NCBI RefSeq assembly: GCF_000007705.1
Contig: NC_005085.1
Location: 4,659,752 to 4,723,751 of the forward strand
DNA from: Chromobacterium violaceum ATCC 12472
Lineage (GTDB): Bacteria > Pseudomonadota > Gammaproteobacteria > Burkholderiales > Chromobacteriaceae
Direction: 5' to 3'
DNA length: 64,000 nucleotides
Shown here one piece after another: positions 16,230 to 27,616 of the stretch (positions are counted from its first letter, which is position 1; each line of letters starts with the position of its first letter). Under the pieces are notes generated by a model. That model did no database searches. It was not told where the DNA came from and saw nothing but the letters and a program-made list of their open reading frames with translations. Position numbers and translations under genes: made by a program.

Positions 16230-17144
16230 CTACTCCTGCGGCGGCAGCTGGTGGAAGCTGGACGGCGCGTCCAGCGGATCGTCGAAGCTGGCGAACTCCC
16301 AGGCCTCCGGCGTTTCCAGCAGCTTGCGCAGCAGCCGGTTGTTCATCGCGTGGCCGGATTTATGGCCGGAGAACGCCGCGATCAGCGGATGGCCGACGAT
16401 GTAGAGGTCGCCGATCGCGTCCAGGATCTTGTGGCGGACGAACTCGTCCGGAAAACGCAGGCCTTCCGGATTCAACACGTATTCGTCGTCGATGACGATG
16501 GCGTTGTCCAGGCTGCCGCCGCGGCCGAGGCCGTGGTTGCGCATGTACTCCACCTCGTGCATGAAGCCGAAGGTGCGGGCGCGGCTGATCTCGTCCATGT
16601 AGGAGTGGCGGGCGAAATCCACTTCCACCGTCTGCGGCGCGCGGTTGAACGCCGGATGGTTGAACTCGATGGACAGCGTGATCTTGAAGCCGTCGTGCGG
16701 GTCCAGCCGGACCCATACGCCGCGGTCTTCCACCATCACGCTCTGCTTGACGCGGATGAAACGCTTCTTCTTGGGCTGATCGACCACGCCGGCCGTCTGC
16801 AACAGGTAGAGGAACGGCGCGGCGGACCCATCCATGATGGGGATTTCCGCCGCCGTCACCTCGACGACCAGGTTGTCGATGCCGAAGCCGGCGAACGCCG
16901 ACATCAGATGTTCGATCGTGCCGACACGCACGCCGGTATCCGTCACCAGCGTGGAGGAGAGGCGCGTGTCGTTGACGAGCGAAGGTTCCACCTTCACGTC
17001 GACCGGCTCGGGCAAGTCGGTGCGACGGAAGACGATGCCGGTATCGGGCGGCGCCGGCAGCAGGGTGAGCTTCACCCGCTCGCCGGAATGCAGACCGACG
17101 CCCGTGGCGCTGATCGCTTGCTTCAGCGTGCGCTGCAAGATCAT
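16230..17144 (-). CDS. lpxC: UDP-3-O-acyl-N-acetylglucosamine deacetylase
   Basis: The 304-residue protein is a full-length LpxC: GVGLHSG near the N-terminus, EHLMSAFAGFGIDN with zinc ligand His79, the HKILDAIGDLY segment carrying the other His and Asp ligands, and the GHKSGH catalytic histidine motif. It catalyses the committed, zinc-dependent step of lipid A synthesis. It ends the dcw cluster downstream of ftsZ, separated by 109 bp that hold its own promoter-like extended -10 and an inverted repeat. A small membrane protein follows after 4 bp. Confidence 0.97.
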   Translation of the reverse strand: MILQRTLKQAISATGVGLHSGERVKLTLLPAPPDTGIVFRRTDLPEPVDVKVEPSLVNDTRLSSTLVTDTGVRVGTIEHLMSAFAGFGIDNLVVEVTAAEIPIMDGSAAPFLYLLQTAGVVDQPKKKRFIRVKQSVMVEDRGVWVRLDPHDGFKITLSIEFNHPAFNRAPQTVEVDFARHSYMDEISRARTFGFMHEVEYMRNHGLGRGGSLDNAIVIDDEYVLNPEGLRFPDEFVRHKILDAIGDLYIVGHPLIAAFSGHKSGHAMNNRLLRKLLETPEAWEFASFDDPLDAPSSFHQLPPQE

Positions 17145-17175
17145 TTCAGGCTACTCAACCAAACGGGAAAACCCG

Positions 17176-17201
17176 ATTCTAGCATAGCGACTGGCTATGC
17201 T
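17176..17201 (-). promoter_or_regulatory. Candidate lpxC promoter with overlapping inverted repeat
   Basis: On the minus strand TGCTAGAAT forms an extended -10 (hexamer 17176-17181), about 32 bp before the lpxC ATG. Immediately upstream, AGCATAGC and GCTATGCT pair around a 5-bp centre (17181-17201) and cover the usual spacer and -35 side. This could be a regulator site or the end of the ftsZ transcript. Confidence 0.5.
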
Positions 17202-17253
17202 TTATTGATTGATTCGCTGGCATGAATAGCGTTTATCTATCCGCGTCCTCCGT

Positions 17254-18441
17254 TCAGTCCGCCTGCTTGCGCAGGAAGGCCGGGATGTCGTAGCTCTCGC
17301 TGACCTCGGGGTTGGAGAAGTCCAGCGACGGGTTGGCGCGGCGGCGGCCGGTGCGCATGATGGCCGGCGCGTCCAGATCCTCGTAGTTCACCATTTCCAC
17401 CGCGCGGTCGTCGGTGCCGGTCTTGACGATCTTGATGTACTCCGGACGATCCTCATTGCGGACCGACTTCTTCTGGCCCAGACCGGTGGCGATCAGCGTC
17501 ACGCGGATGGTGTCTTCCGGCATATCCTCCACTTCGGCGGTGCCGAACTTGATCTGCGCGTCCTCGTCCGCGTACTGGCGGATGATGCCCATGATCTCGC
17601 GGTACTCGCTCATCTTCAGGCAGCCCGGGGCGGTGGAGATGTTCACCAGCACGCCGCGCGCGCCTTCCAGCGTGATGTTGTCCAGCAGCGGGCTGGCCAC
17701 GGCCTGCTCGGCGGCCACGCGGGCGCGGTCGATGCCGGAGGCGTAGGCGGAGCCCATCATCGCCAGGCCCATCTCGCCCATCACGGTGCGCACGTCGGCG
17801 AAGTCGACGTTGATCAGGCCCGGGCAGGTGATCACTTCGGCGATGCCGGCCACGGCGCCCTTCAGCACGTCGTCGGCGGCTCGGAACGCTTCGCGCATGG
17901 TGACGTCGTCGCCCAGCACTTCCATCAGCTTCTCGTTGGGGATCACGATCAGCGAGTCCACGTGCTTCTTCAGATCCTCGATGCCGTTCTGCGCCACCTT
18001 CATGCGCTTGCCTTCGTGCTCGAACGGACGGGTGACCACGCCCACGGTCAGGATGCCCATTTCCTTGGCCACTTCGGCCACCACCGGCGCCGCGCCGGTG
18101 CCGGTGCCGCCGCCCATGCCGGCGGTGACGAACACCATATTGGAGCCGCGCAGCATCTCGGCGATGCGCTCGCGGTCTTCCAGCGCCGCGCTGCGGCCCA
18201 CTTCCGGATTGGCGCCGGCGCCCAGGCCGCGCGTCAGATTGGTGCCCAGCTGCAGCTTCTGCGGCGCGCGGTTGCGCTGCAGCGACTGCGCGTCGGTGTT
18301 GGCGCAGATGAATTCCACGCCGTGCACGTTGCCGGTGATCATGTTGTCGATGGCATTGCAACCGCCGCCGCCGACGCCGATGACCTTGATCACGGCCGAA
18401 TTGGCCGTTTCCTGCATCACTTCAAAAACCATTCCGCTCAT
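17254..18441 (-). CDS. ftsZ: Cell division protein FtsZ
   Basis: I chose ATG 18441 because GAGGAGAGGG lies just upstream; 395 residues. The tubulin-like GTPase shows GVGGGGCNA, the signature loop GGGTGTGAAP, and the NVDFADVRTVM catalytic-loop region. The C-terminal conserved peptide is DIPAFLRKQAD, which binds FtsA and ZipA. A Gly/Arg-containing linker (RTGRRRANPSLDF) precedes it. FtsZ polymerises into the division ring. It follows ftsA by 105 bp, the longest gap in this part of the dcw cluster, so it may have extra promoters. Confidence 0.98.
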   Translation of the reverse strand: MSGMVFEVMQETANSAVIKVIGVGGGGCNAIDNMITGNVHGVEFICANTDAQSLQRNRAPQKLQLGTNLTRGLGAGANPEVGRSAALEDRERIAEMLRGSNMVFVTAGMGGGTGTGAAPVVAEVAKEMGILTVGVVTRPFEHEGKRMKVAQNGIEDLKKHVDSLIVIPNEKLMEVLGDDVTMREAFRAADDVLKGAVAGIAEVITCPGLINVDFADVRTVMGEMGLAMMGSAYASGIDRARVAAEQAVASPLLDNITLEGARGVLVNISTAPGCLKMSEYREIMGIIRQYADEDAQIKFGTAEVEDMPEDTIRVTLIATGLGQKKSVRNEDRPEYIKIVKTGTDDRAVEMVNYEDLDAPAIMRTGRRRANPSLDFSNPEVSESYDIPAFLRKQAD

Positions 18442-18546
18442 TTTCCCTCTCCTCACATAAAGATGAGCAAATCAAACTGCCTTGCACTGCGCCCGAACAA
18501 CCTTGAAATGCGCCGCCGGCGCTCGCCGACGGCCCTGAAAACCGCG

Positions 18547-19788
18547 TCAGAAATTGCTGCCGAACCACGCCTTCATCCGCGAGAACATCTGGCCCACGCC
18601 GGCGGACTCCGCCTTCACCGGACCGGCATAGCCCTGGATCTGGTCCTTGCCGTACAAGAGCAGGCCGACGCCGGTGGAGAAGCGCGGGGTCTTGACCACT
18701 TCCGCCAGGCCGCCGACATACTTGGGCACGCCGACGCGCACCGGCAGGTGGAACACTTCCTCGGCCAGCTCCACCATGCCCGGCATCAGGCTGGCGCCGC
18801 CGGTCAGCACCATGCCGGACGACAGCATTTCCTCGAAACCGCTGCGGCGCAGCTCTTGCTGCACCAGCTGGAACAACTCCTCGACGCGCGGCTCGATCAC
18901 TTCGGCCAGCGTCGCGCGGGACATCTGGCGCGGACCGCGCTCGCCGACGCCCGGCACTTCTATCATCTGCGCCGGATCGGCCATGCCCACCAGGCCCACG
19001 CCGTGCTGGATCTTGATGTCCTCGGCTTCCTTGGTCGGGGTGCGCAGCGCCATCGCGATGTCGTTGGTGATCTGGTCGCCGGCGATCGGAATCACCGCGG
19101 TGTGGCGGATCGCGCCGCCGACGTAGACGGCGATGTCGGTGGTGCCGCCGCCGATGTCGATCAGGCACACGCCTAGGTCCTTCTCATCCTCGGACAGCAC
19201 GGCGATGGCCGAGGCCATCGGCTGCAGCACCAGGTCGGACACCTCGAGGCCGCAACGGCGCACGCACTTGGTCACGTTCTGCGCGGCGGACACCGCGCCG
19301 GTGACGATGTGCACCTTGGCCTCCAGCCGCACGCCGCTCATGCCCAAGGGCTCGCGCACGCCTTCCTGGCCGTCGATGCTGTACTCCTGGGTCAGGATGT
19401 GCAGCACCTGGTGGTCAGGCGGGATGGTCACCGCGCGCGCGGTCTCGATCACGCGGTCGATGTCCATCTTGGTGACTTCGCGATCCTTGATCGCCACCAT
19501 GCCGTGCGAGTTCACGCTCTTGATGTGGCTGCCGGCGATGCCGACGAACACCTCGTGAATCTTGCAGTCGGCCATCAGCTCGGCCTCTTCCAGCGCGCGC
19601 TGGATCGCCTGTACGGTGGACTCGATGTTCACCACCATGCCGCGCTTCAGTCCGCGCGACGGGGTGTGTCCCATGCCGACGATGTTAAGCTGGCCGTCTT
19701 CCAGCACCTCGGCCACGATCGCCACGATCTTGGAGGTGCCGATGTCCAGGCCGACCAGCATGTTCTTGCTTTCCTTTGGTTTGCTCAC
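18547..19788 (-). CDS. ftsA: Cell division protein FtsA
   Basis: I chose GTG 19788 (VSKPKESKNMLVGLDIGTSK) because GGAG sits 8 bp before it; 413 residues. The actin-fold ATPase has phosphate-1 GLDIGTSKIVAIV, phosphate-2 VCLIDIGGGTTDIAVY and the adenosine motif VLTGGASLMPGM. The C-terminal amphipathic helix (MFSRMKAWFGSNF) tethers FtsZ to the membrane. The gene follows ftsQ by 19 bp and precedes ftsZ. Confidence 0.97.
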   Translation of the reverse strand: MSKPKESKNMLVGLDIGTSKIVAIVAEVLEDGQLNIVGMGHTPSRGLKRGMVVNIESTVQAIQRALEEAELMADCKIHEVFVGIAGSHIKSVNSHGMVAIKDREVTKMDIDRVIETARAVTIPPDHQVLHILTQEYSIDGQEGVREPLGMSGVRLEAKVHIVTGAVSAAQNVTKCVRRCGLEVSDLVLQPMASAIAVLSEDEKDLGVCLIDIGGGTTDIAVYVGGAIRHTAVIPIAGDQITNDIAMALRTPTKEAEDIKIQHGVGLVGMADPAQMIEVPGVGERGPRQMSRATLAEVIEPRVEELFQLVQQELRRSGFEEMLSSGMVLTGGASLMPGMVELAEEVFHLPVRVGVPKYVGGLAEVVKTPRFSTGVGLLLYGKDQIQGYAGPVKAESAGVGQMFSRMKAWFGSNF

Positions 19789-19807
19789 CTGTCGCTCCAA
19801 CGCCTAA

Positions 19808-20533
19808 TCACTTGTTTCCCTTGGCCGGCGGCGCCTTGTAATCGGGCATCCGCACGGCGAATCCGTTCGGGTAGCGCAGGTCGACGTATTCGATGTGATA
19901 CGGCAACCGCGCCAACTCGCTCTTCCAGTAGGTGGCGAAGCGCTCGGCGCGCGCCGCCACGTCGTTACGTCCCAGCTCCAGCTGCAGCTGGTTGTCCAGC
20001 ACCACTTTCCACGCCCGCCGCGACGACAGCCACAGCTCGCGCGGCGCCAGGCCGGACGGCTGCAGAGACTGCCGCATCTGCGTCAGCATCGCCGTCATGT
20101 CCTTCTCCGCGCCCGCCGGTCCGAAGAACACCGGCAGCTTGGCGTCGCTGGCGGCGTCGAAACGCTCGCCGCGGGTATTGACCAGGCCGTTCTCGCCCCA
20201 GCGCGCCAGCGCCACATGCTCCTCCACGGTGATATCCAGCGCATCCGGCCAGCGCCGTCTCACCTGCGCGTCGCGCACCCACGGCAGCTTGCCGAAGGCG
20301 GCGCGCGTCTTGTCGATATCCAGCGTGAAGAAGGTGCCGGACAGCTCGTGCTCCGCGATGAATTTCAGCTGTTCGGCCGTCACCCGGTTCATGTCGCCCT
20401 GAATCCGTATCTTCTTCACCGGGAACACCGGCGCGTGCGTCAGCCAGAATCCCCCCGCGTACAGCAGCATCAGCGCCGCGGCGCCCAGCATCAGATTGGC
20501 CAGGCTCCTGAGCAGCCGATGGTTATCCCACAT
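19808..20533 (-). CDS. ftsQ: Cell division protein FtsQ
   Basis: The 241-residue bitopic protein has a short cytoplasmic tail, one membrane helix ([18 protein letters not shown]), a POTRA domain starting [20 protein letters not shown], and a beta domain ending [16 protein letters not shown]. It links the early divisome to FtsB and FtsL in the periplasm. Its start overlaps the ddl stop by 11 bp, suggesting coupled translation. Confidence 0.95.
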   Translation of the reverse strand: MWDNHRLLRSLANLMLGAAALMLLYAGGFWLTHAPVFPVKKIRIQGDMNRVTAEQLKFIAEHELSGTFFTLDIDKTRAAFGKLPWVRDAQVRRRWPDALDITVEEHVALARWGENGLVNTRGERFDAASDAKLPVFFGPAGAEKDMTAMLTQMRQSLQPSGLAPRELWLSSRRAWKVVLDNQLQLELGRNDVAARAERFATYWKSELARLPYHIEYVDLRYPNGFAVRMPDYKAPPAKGNK

Positions 20534-21434
20534 GCACCGTATCCAATACCTTCAGACACAGGTCCTCGTAAGCGATGCCCTCCGCCCGCGCCGCCATCGG
20601 CACCAGGCTGTGGCTGGTCATGCCCGGACTGGTATTCGCTTCCAGCAGGTAGATCTCTCCCGCCTCGTCCATCAGGAAGTCCACCCGGCTCCAGCCGCGG
20701 CAACCCAGCACCTTGAACGCCTTCAGCGCCAGCTCGCGCGCCCTGGCTTCCACCTCCGGCGCGAGGCCGGACGGGCAGCGGTACACCGTGTCGTCGCGGA
20801 AGTACTTGGCCTGGTAGTCGTAGTACTCGGTGGCCGGCTCGATCTTGATGGTCGGATAAGCCGTCTCGCCGATCACCGCGCAGGTGTATTCGCCGCCGCC
20901 GATGAACTGCTCGGCGATCACCACCTTGTCGTACTTGCGCGCCTCTTCGAACGCCGCGCGCAATTCCCCCGGCTGCTTCACCTTGGTCACGCCGATGCTC
21001 GAACCTTCGGTCGACGGCTTGACGAAGATGGGCAGGCCCAGCTGCCGCTCGATCGCGTCGAAATCGCTGTTCTCGTCCAGCAGCTCGAACGCCGGGATCG
21101 GCAGGCCGGCGCCCTTCCACAACAGCTTGGTGCGCCACTTGTCCATGGCGATGGCCGAAGCCATCACGCCGCAACCGGTGTAGGGCATGCCCAGCGCTTC
21201 CAGCGCGCCCTGCAGCGTGCCATCCTCGCCGAACGGGCCGTGCAGGATGTTGAACACGCAATCGAAACCTTCTTCCTTCAACGCCGACAGCGGTTTCTCG
21301 GACGGATCGAACCCGTGGGCGTCCACGCCCTTGGACCGCAGCGCCGAAAGCACGCCGGCGCCGCTCATCAGCGACACTTCGCGCTCCGACGAGCTTCCGC
21401 CCATCAATACCGCCACCTTGCCGTACTGCTTCAT
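20523..21434 (-). CDS. ddlB: D-alanine--D-alanine ligase
   Basis: The 303-residue ATP-grasp ligase starts [20 protein letters not shown], a Ddl hallmark. It has an [16 protein letters not shown] segment, a [16 protein letters not shown] nucleotide-binding loop and the [24 protein letters not shown] metal and dipeptide site. It makes D-Ala-D-Ala for UDP-MurNAc-pentapeptide, used by MurF. The position between murC and ftsQ identifies it as the dcw copy. Confidence 0.96.
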   Translation of the reverse strand: MKQYGKVAVLMGGSSSEREVSLMSGAGVLSALRSKGVDAHGFDPSEKPLSALKEEGFDCVFNILHGPFGEDGTLQGALEALGMPYTGCGVMASAIAMDKWRTKLLWKGAGLPIPAFELLDENSDFDAIERQLGLPIFVKPSTEGSSIGVTKVKQPGELRAAFEEARKYDKVVIAEQFIGGGEYTCAVIGETAYPTIKIEPATEYYDYQAKYFRDDTVYRCPSGLAPEVEARARELALKAFKVLGCRGWSRVDFLMDEAGEIYLLEANTSPGMTSHSLVPMAARAEGIAYEDLCLKVLDTVHVG

Positions 21435-21483
21435 CTATCTACCCTCAACAAGCCCGCGCCCACGGCGCGGACGGAAATTCCGA

Positions 21484-22878
21484 TCAGCCCGCCAGGGCCG
21501 TCACCTTGCCCGGCACCGCGCCCACCGAGCCGGCGCCCATGGTCACCACCACGTCGCCGTCGCGGGCGGCGTCCAGGATGGCCTGCGGCATGTCGGCGAT
21601 GTCCTCGACGAACAGCGGCTCCACCTTGCCGCCCACGCGCACCGCGCGCGCCAGCGCCCGGCCGTCGGCCGCCACGATGGGCGCCTCGCCGGCCGCGTAC
21701 ACCTCGGACAGCAGCAGCGCGTCGACGCCGGACAGCACCTTGACGAAGTCTTCGAACAGGTCGCGGGTGCGAGTGTAGCGGTGCGGCTGGAAGGCCAGCA
21801 GCAGCCGGCGGTCCGGGAAGGCCCCGCGCACCGCGGCCAGCGTGGCGGCCATTTCCACCGGGTGGTGGCCGTAGTCGTCGATCAGCGTGAAGCTGCCGCC
21901 GTCCTGGGCTTTCACTTCGCCGTAGCGCTGGAAGCGGCGGCCGACGCCGGCGAACTCGGACAGGCCCTTCTGGATGGCCTCGATGCTGGCGCCGCATTCC
22001 AGGCCGATGGCGATCGCCGACAGCGCGTTCAGCACGTTGTGGCGGCCCGGCAGGTTCAGCACCAGCGGGAAGCGGGTGATGGCGCCGTTCTTCACCACCA
22101 CGTCGAAATGCATCTGGCCGGCGGCCGCGCGCACGTTCTCGGCATAGATGTCGGCCGAATCGTCGAGGCCGTAGGTGGTCACCGGCTTGGTGACGCGCTC
22201 GCGGATCTCGCGCACGTTCGGGTCGTCGACGCACAGCACCGCGCGGCCGTAGAACGGCATCCGCTGCAGGAAATCGACGAAGGCCTGCTTCAGCTTGTCG
22301 AAACTGTGGTCGTAGGTGTCCATGTGGTCGGCGTCGATATTGGTCACCACCGCCATCACCGGGGTCAGGTGCAGGAAGGACGCGTCCGACTCGTCGGCCT
22401 CGGCCACCAGGAACTCGCCCAGGCCCAGCTTGGCGTTGGTGCCGGCCGCGGTCAGCTTGCCGCCGATGACGAAGGTCGGGTCCAGCCCGGCCGCGCCCAG
22501 CACCGACGCGGTCAGGCTGGTGGTGGTGGTCTTGCCGTGGGTGCCGGCGATGGCGATGCCCTGCTTGAAGCGCATCAGCTCGGCCAGCATCAGCGCGCGC
22601 GGGATCACCGGGATGCGCTTGTCGCGCGCCGCCAGCACTTCCGGGTTGTCGGCCTTCACCGCGGTGGAAGTCACCACCACGTCCGCGCCTTCCACATAGG
22701 TGGCGTCGTGGCCGAAAAACACGCGCACGCCTTCGGCGGCCAGCCGCTTGGTGGTCGCGCCGTCGGCCATGTCCGAGCCGGACACGGTGTAGCCGAGGCC
22801 GTGCAGCACCTCGGCGATGCCGCACATGCCGACGCCGCCTATGCCCACGAAATGTATGTGTTTGACCCTGTGTTTCAT
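21484..22878 (-). CDS. murC: UDP-N-acetylmuramate--L-alanine ligase
   Basis: The 464-residue protein begins [20 protein letters not shown], the MurC Rossmann motif, then has the ATP loop [11 protein letters not shown], a [16 protein letters not shown] segment and [11 protein letters not shown]. It adds the first residue, L-Ala, to UDP-MurNAc in the cytoplasm. It lies 37 bp after murG and 49 bp before ddlB. Confidence 0.97.
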   Translation of the reverse strand: MKHRVKHIHFVGIGGVGMCGIAEVLHGLGYTVSGSDMADGATTKRLAAEGVRVFFGHDATYVEGADVVVTSTAVKADNPEVLAARDKRIPVIPRALMLAELMRFKQGIAIAGTHGKTTTTSLTASVLGAAGLDPTFVIGGKLTAAGTNAKLGLGEFLVAEADESDASFLHLTPVMAVVTNIDADHMDTYDHSFDKLKQAFVDFLQRMPFYGRAVLCVDDPNVREIRERVTKPVTTYGLDDSADIYAENVRAAAGQMHFDVVVKNGAITRFPLVLNLPGRHNVLNALSAIAIGLECGASIEAIQKGLSEFAGVGRRFQRYGEVKAQDGGSFTLIDDYGHHPVEMAATLAAVRGAFPDRRLLLAFQPHRYTRTRDLFEDFVKVLSGVDALLLSEVYAAGEAPIVAADGRALARAVRVGGKVEPLFVEDIADMPQAILDAARDGDVVVTMGAGSVGAVPGKVTALAG

Positions 22879-22915
22879 GTCTGTGTCTCTGCTTGGACGC
22901 TCGCTCGGCGCCCTG

Positions 22916-23998
22916 TCATTCCCCGGCCAGCTGCTGGCACAGGTCGGCCACCCGGCCGGCCGCGCCGGAGCGGGCCAGCGCGCGGGCGCGCTCGGCCTTG
23001 TCCAGCAACTGGTCTCTGTCCAAACCCGCCAGCAGGCCCGCGAGCCCGTCGGCGTTCAATTCCTTCTGCGGCAGATGCCAGGCCGCGCCGGCCTGGGCCA
23101 TCCACTCGGCGTTGTCGCGCTGGTGGCTGGTGGTGGACACCACCAGCGGCACCAGCACGCTGGGCACGCCGGCCGCGCACAATTCGCTGACCGTGATCGC
23201 GCCGGCGCGGCAGATCACCAGATCGCACTCGGCCAGCCGCTTCGGCATATCGTCGACGAAGGGCAGCAGCTCCACTTGCTGCCGCAGGCCCGCCGCCTGA
23301 TAGGCGGCCTCGACCGCGGCGAAATTCGCCTCGCCGGTCTGATGCGTCAGCTGCGGCCGCTGCTCGGCCGGCAGCCTGGCCATCGCCTGCGGCAGCGTTT
23401 CGTTCAACACCTTGGCGCCCAGGCTGCCGCCGACCACCAATACCTTCAGCGGACCGCTGCGGCCGGCGAAGCGCGCCGCCGGCGCGGCGATGCGCTCGAT
23501 CTCGCCGCGCACCGGATTGCCGGTGACCAGCGCCTTGGGGCCACGCGCCGCGCTGCCGTCGAAACCGCAAACCAGCTTGCTGGCGAACGGCAGCAAAGCC
23601 TTGTTGCTGAGCAGCAGGCCGGCGTCGGCGTTGACCAGCACCAGCGGCTTCCACAGCAGGCCGGCCATCACGCCGCCGGGCAGGCAGACGTAGCCGCCCA
23701 TGCCCAGCACCACGTCCGGCCGGTGGCGGAAGATCTGCGCCGCGCTGCTGAAGAAAGCGCCGGCCAACTGCAGCGCGCCCTTGAGCGAGCCCAGCAGGCC
23801 CTTGCCGCGCACGCCGTGGAAATTCAGCCTCTCCAGCGGGATGCCGGTCGGCGGCACCAGCTTGTTCTCCATGCCGCGGCGGGTGCCCAGCCACACCACC
23901 TTCCAGCCGCGGCTTTGCAATTCCTTGGCCACGGCGAGGCCGGGGACGATGTGTCCGCCCGTGCCAGCCGCCATCACCATGACCGTGCGATTCGCCAT
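22916..23998 (-). CDS. murG: Lipid II synthase MurG
   Basis: I chose ATG 23998 ([20 protein letters not shown]), 360 residues. The N-terminal [13 protein letters not shown] glycine loop and the C-terminal [23 protein letters not shown] donor-site motif are typical. MurG transfers GlcNAc from UDP-GlcNAc to lipid I at the inner face of the membrane. The stop of ftsW is 5 bp before this start. Confidence 0.97.
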   Translation of the reverse strand: MANRTVMVMAAGTGGHIVPGLAVAKELQSRGWKVVWLGTRRGMENKLVPPTGIPLERLNFHGVRGKGLLGSLKGALQLAGAFFSSAAQIFRHRPDVVLGMGGYVCLPGGVMAGLLWKPLVLVNADAGLLLSNKALLPFASKLVCGFDGSAARGPKALVTGNPVRGEIERIAAPAARFAGRSGPLKVLVVGGSLGAKVLNETLPQAMARLPAEQRPQLTHQTGEANFAAVEAAYQAAGLRQQVELLPFVDDMPKRLAECDLVICRAGAITVSELCAAGVPSVLVPLVVSTTSHQRDNAEWMAQAGAAWHLPQKELNADGLAGLLAGLDRDQLLDKAERARALARSGAAGRVADLCQQLAGE

Positions 23999-24003
23999 TT
24001 CTC

Positions 24004-25161
24004 TCAAACCTTGTACCCGCGCATGATGCGCCGGTTCTCATAATCAACCCGCAGCAGCACCGCCACCGCGATCAAATTCATCAGCATCGCCGAACCGCCG
24101 AAGGACATCAGCGGCAGCGTCAGACCCTTGGTCGGCAACAGGCCCATGTTCACGCCAATGTTGAAAAACACCTGGATGCCCAGCCAAATGCCGATGCCCT
24201 GCGCCACCAGCGCCTGGTAGTAGCGCTCCAGCTTTTTCGACTCCACCCCGATGTGGAAGGCGCGGCGCACGATCCAAGCATAGAGGCCGATCACCACGCA
24301 GATGCCGGCGAAGCCGAACTCCTCGGCGATCACCGCCATGATGAAGTCGGTGTGCGCCTCCGGCAGGTAGAACAGCTTCTCGATGCTGCCGCCCAGGCCG
24401 ACGCCGAACCATTCGCCGCGGCCGATGGCGATCAGCGAATGGCTCAGCTGGTAGCCCTTGCCGTACGGGTCGTCCCACGGGTCCATGAAGCCCAGCACCC
24501 GCTTCAGCCGGTACGGCGACGACACGATCAGCAGCACGATGGCCACCACCGCCATCGCCGCCAGCCCCGAAAAGATGCGCATATTGATGCCGCCCAGGAA
24601 CAGCAGGCCCATCGCGATGCTCATCACCACCATCAGCGCGCCGAAGTCCGGCTCGCGCAGCAGCAGGAAAGCCACCACCACCATCGCCGCGAACATCGGC
24701 GCGAAGCCTTCCTTGATGCTGTGCAGCAGGTGGCTCTTGCGCACCGTGTAATCGGCCGCGTACAGCACGGTGGCGAACTTCATCACCTCCGACGGCTGCA
24801 AATTCAGCACGAACAGGTTGATCCAGCGCCGCGAGCCGTTGACCACCTTGCCGATGCCGGGAATCAGCACCAGCACCAGCATCACCAAGCCGATCAGGAA
24901 AATCTTCCCCGAATACTTCTGCCAGAACGCCGTCGGTATCTGGAACGCCGCGAACGCCGCCGACAGCCCGATCACCATGAACACGATGTGGCGGATCAGG
25001 TAGAAGTAGCGGTTCTGCGTCGCCGCGTCGGCTTCCGCGTAGGCGATGGACGCCGAATACACCATCACCAGGCTGATCGACAGCAGCAGCGCCAGCGCCC
25101 AGGCCAGCGCCTCGTCCAGAGCGGTGATCGCCGTGTAGCGGCGCGCCGGATTGTGGTTCAT
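24004..25161 (-). CDS. ftsW: Septal peptidoglycan polymerase FtsW
   Basis: The 385-residue SEDS protein has about ten membrane segments. It shows the family motif region [23 protein letters not shown] and the [17 protein letters not shown] loop with the catalytic Asp in the preceding AHTDFI. The C-terminal [18 protein letters not shown] completes the signature. It polymerises glycan strands at the septum with FtsI. Its start overlaps the murD stop by 4 bp. Confidence 0.96.
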   Translation of the reverse strand: MNHNPARRYTAITALDEALAWALALLLSISLVMVYSASIAYAEADAATQNRYFYLIRHIVFMVIGLSAAFAAFQIPTAFWQKYSGKIFLIGLVMLVLVLIPGIGKVVNGSRRWINLFVLNLQPSEVMKFATVLYAADYTVRKSHLLHSIKEGFAPMFAAMVVVAFLLLREPDFGALMVVMSIAMGLLFLGGINMRIFSGLAAMAVVAIVLLIVSSPYRLKRVLGFMDPWDDPYGKGYQLSHSLIAIGRGEWFGVGLGGSIEKLFYLPEAHTDFIMAVIAEEFGFAGICVVIGLYAWIVRRAFHIGVESKKLERYYQALVAQGIGIWLGIQVFFNIGVNMGLLPTKGLTLPLMSFGGSAMLMNLIAVAVLLRVDYENRRIMRGYKV

Positions 25162-26519
25162 GCCCGCGCCGCCTTCACCGCCGCCACGGTGTCGATGAAC
25201 ACCTGCGCCCGGTGCGCGTAATTCTTGAACATGTCCAGGCTGGCGCAGGCCGGCGACAGCAGCACCACGTCGCCCGGACGGGCCAGCGCCGCCGCGCGGC
25301 GGGTAGCCTCCTCCAGCGTGTCGCAGCGCTCCAGCGCCAGGCCGCTGTCTTCCAGCGCGGCCTCGATCCGGCCGGCGTCGCGGCCGATCAGCAGCACCGC
25401 GCGGGCGATGCGCTGGCAGGCCGGCTTCAGCGGCGCGAAGTCCTGGCCCTTGCCGTCGCCGCCGGCGATCAGCACCACCTGGCGGGTCATGCCGTTCAGC
25501 GCGGCCTCGGTCGCGCCGACGTTGGTGCCCTTGGAATCATCGATAAACGCAATACCGTCGAATTCGTCTACCAGCTCGACGCGATGCGCGAGGCCGCGGA
25601 AGGTCTTCAGCCCGTCCAGCAGCTTCTCCAGCGGCAGGCCTATGCCTTGGCACAGGCCCAACGCGGCCAGCGCGTTGGCGGCGTTGTGCAGGCCCTGCAG
25701 CTGCATGTCGGCGCAGTCGAACACCTTTTCGCCGTCCACTTTCAGCCAGTAGCCGCCGTTGCGCGCCAGCGCGTAGTCTGCCGCGCCGTTCAGCGAGAAC
25801 CACTTGACCGGATGGCCGGGGCGGACCATCGCCCGCACCAGCGCGTCGTCCTTGTTCAGCACCTGGACGCCCTTGCCGTTGAACACCCGGGTCTTGGCAT
25901 GCGCGTAGTCCAGCAGGTCGGCGTAACGGTCGAGGTGATCCTCGGAAATGTTCAGCACGGTGGCGGCGTCGGCCGCCAGCGAGAAAGTGGACTCCAGCTG
26001 GAAGCTGGACAGCTCCAGCACCCACACGTCGGGGCGCTTGCCGCTCTGTTCGCGCGCGAGCAAAGCCTCCAGCACCGCCAGGCCGATATTGCCGGCGACG
26101 ACGGTATCCAGCCCGGCCGCCTCGCACAAGTGGCCGACCAGACTGGTGACCGTGCTCTTGCCGTTGGAGCCGGTGATCGCGATCACCTTGCTGCCGTCGC
26201 CCTGGATCGCGCGCGCCAGGATCTCGATGTCGCCGACCACCTCGCCGCCGGCGCGGCGGAAGGCGGCGATGGCCGGGTTGGCCAGCGGCACGCCGGGACT
26301 GACCACCAGCAGCTCGGCGCCGGCGAAGGTGGCGTCGTCGAACGCGCCGACCATCACTTCCACGCCCGGCAGGCAGCGTTCCAGCTCGGCCAGCCGCTCG
26401 GCGGACGGATTGGCGTCGGCCACGCGCACGCGCGCGCCGTGGGCGGCCAGGTAGCGCGCGGCCGCCAGGCCCGAGCCCCCCAATCCCACCACCGTCACAT
26501 GTCGATTGGCGTAATCCAT
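25158..26519 (-). CDS. murD: UDP-N-acetylmuramoyl-L-alanine--D-glutamate ligase
   Basis: The 453-residue ligase begins [22 protein letters not shown], has ATP loop [15 protein letters not shown], the [11 protein letters not shown] motif, [10 protein letters not shown] and [12 protein letters not shown], all diagnostic of MurD. It adds D-Glu to UDP-MurNAc-L-Ala. It is tightly packed: 10 bp after mraY and overlapping ftsW by 4 bp. Confidence 0.97.
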   Translation of the reverse strand: MDYANRHVTVVGLGGSGLAAARYLAAHGARVRVADANPSAERLAELERCLPGVEVMVGAFDDATFAGAELLVVSPGVPLANPAIAAFRRAGGEVVGDIEILARAIQGDGSKVIAITGSNGKSTVTSLVGHLCEAAGLDTVVAGNIGLAVLEALLAREQSGKRPDVWVLELSSFQLESTFSLAADAATVLNISEDHLDRYADLLDYAHAKTRVFNGKGVQVLNKDDALVRAMVRPGHPVKWFSLNGAADYALARNGGYWLKVDGEKVFDCADMQLQGLHNAANALAALGLCQGIGLPLEKLLDGLKTFRGLAHRVELVDEFDGIAFIDDSKGTNVGATEAALNGMTRQVVLIAGGDGKGQDFAPLKPACQRIARAVLLIGRDAGRIEAALEDSGLALERCDTLEEATRRAAALARPGDVVLLSPACASLDMFKNYAHRAQVFIDTVAAVKAARA

Positions 26520-26529
26520 TTTTCCGTCC

Positions 26530-27615
26530 TCAGCGCAGCTTCAGCGTCGACAGGCCGATCAGCACCAGCATCATGGTGACGATCCAGAAGCGGACCACCA
26601 CCTGGGTTTCCTTCCAGCCCTTCAATTCGAAATGGTGATGCAGCGGCGCCATGCGGAACACGCGCTTGCCGGTCAGCTTGAACGAGGTCACCTGGATCAT
26701 CACCGACAGCGCCTCCATCACGAACAGGCCGCCCATCAGGAACAGCACGATCTCCTGGCGCACGATCACCGCCACCGTGCCGAGCGCGGCGCCCAGCGCC
26801 AGCGCGCCGACGTCGCCCATGAACACCTGGGCCGGGTAGGCGTTGAACCACAGGAAGCCCAGGCAGGCGCCGCACATCGCCGCGCAGAACACCACCACCT
26901 CGTGCGCCCCGGGGATGAAGGGCAGGCCCAGGTACTTGGAGAACACCGCGTGGCCGGCGACATACGCGAAAATCGCCAGGCCAGCCGACACCAGCACCGT
27001 CGGCAACGCCGCCAGGCCATCCAGGCCGTCGGTCAGGTTGACCGCGTTGGAGGTGCCGACGATGACGAAATAGGTCAGCACGCAGAAGCCGACGGCGCCC
27101 AGCGGATAGGCGACGGTCTTGAAGAAGGGCACGATCAGCTCGGTGGACGCCGGCAGCTTGGCGGTGGCGATCAGAAACACGCCGGCGCCGATGGCGATGG
27201 CCGACTGCCACGCCATCTTGAACTTGGCGGACACGCCCTTCGGGTCCTTGTACACCACCTTGCGCCAGTCGTCGTAAAAGCCCAGCGCGCCGGTGCCCAG
27301 CATCACCGCCAGCAGCAGCCACACGTATTTGTTGGACAGGTCCGCCCACAGCAGCGTGGTGAGGGTGATGGCCAGCAGGATCAGCGAGCCGCCCATGGTC
27401 GGCGTGCCCGCCTTGACCAGGTGGGTCTGCGGACCGTCGTTGCGCACCGCCTGGCCGACTTTGAGCTCGGTCAGCTTGCGGATCACCCACGGGCCCAGCA
27501 ACAGCGAGATGGTCAGCGCGGTCAACGCGGCCATCACCGCGCGCAGCGTGGTGTAATTGAAGACATTGAAGGCCCGGATATGCGAACCCAACAGATCAGC
27601 CAGCCAAAGCAGCAC
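26530..27615 (-). CDS. mraY: Phospho-N-acetylmuramoyl-pentapeptide transferase
   Basis: The 361-residue integral membrane enzyme starts at GTG 27615 with GGGAG upstream inside the end of murF. It has about ten helices and the MraY motifs [26 protein letters not shown] (catalytic Asp), [14 protein letters not shown] and [14 protein letters not shown]. It transfers phospho-MurNAc-pentapeptide to undecaprenyl phosphate, making lipid I. The murF stop codon ends 1 bp before its start. Confidence 0.97.
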   Translation of the reverse strand: MLLWLADLLGSHIRAFNVFNYTTLRAVMAALTALTISLLLGPWVIRKLTELKVGQAVRNDGPQTHLVKAGTPTMGGSLILLAITLTTLLWADLSNKYVWLLLAVMLGTGALGFYDDWRKVVYKDPKGVSAKFKMAWQSAIAIGAGVFLIATAKLPASTELIVPFFKTVAYPLGAVGFCVLTYFVIVGTSNAVNLTDGLDGLAALPTVLVSAGLAIFAYVAGHAVFSKYLGLPFIPGAHEVVVFCAAMCGACLGFLWFNAYPAQVFMGDVGALALGAALGTVAVIVRQEIVLFLMGGLFVMEALSVMIQVTSFKLTGKRVFRMAPLHHHFELKGWKETQVVVRFWIVTMMLVLIGLSTLKLR

Positions 27616-27616
27616 C

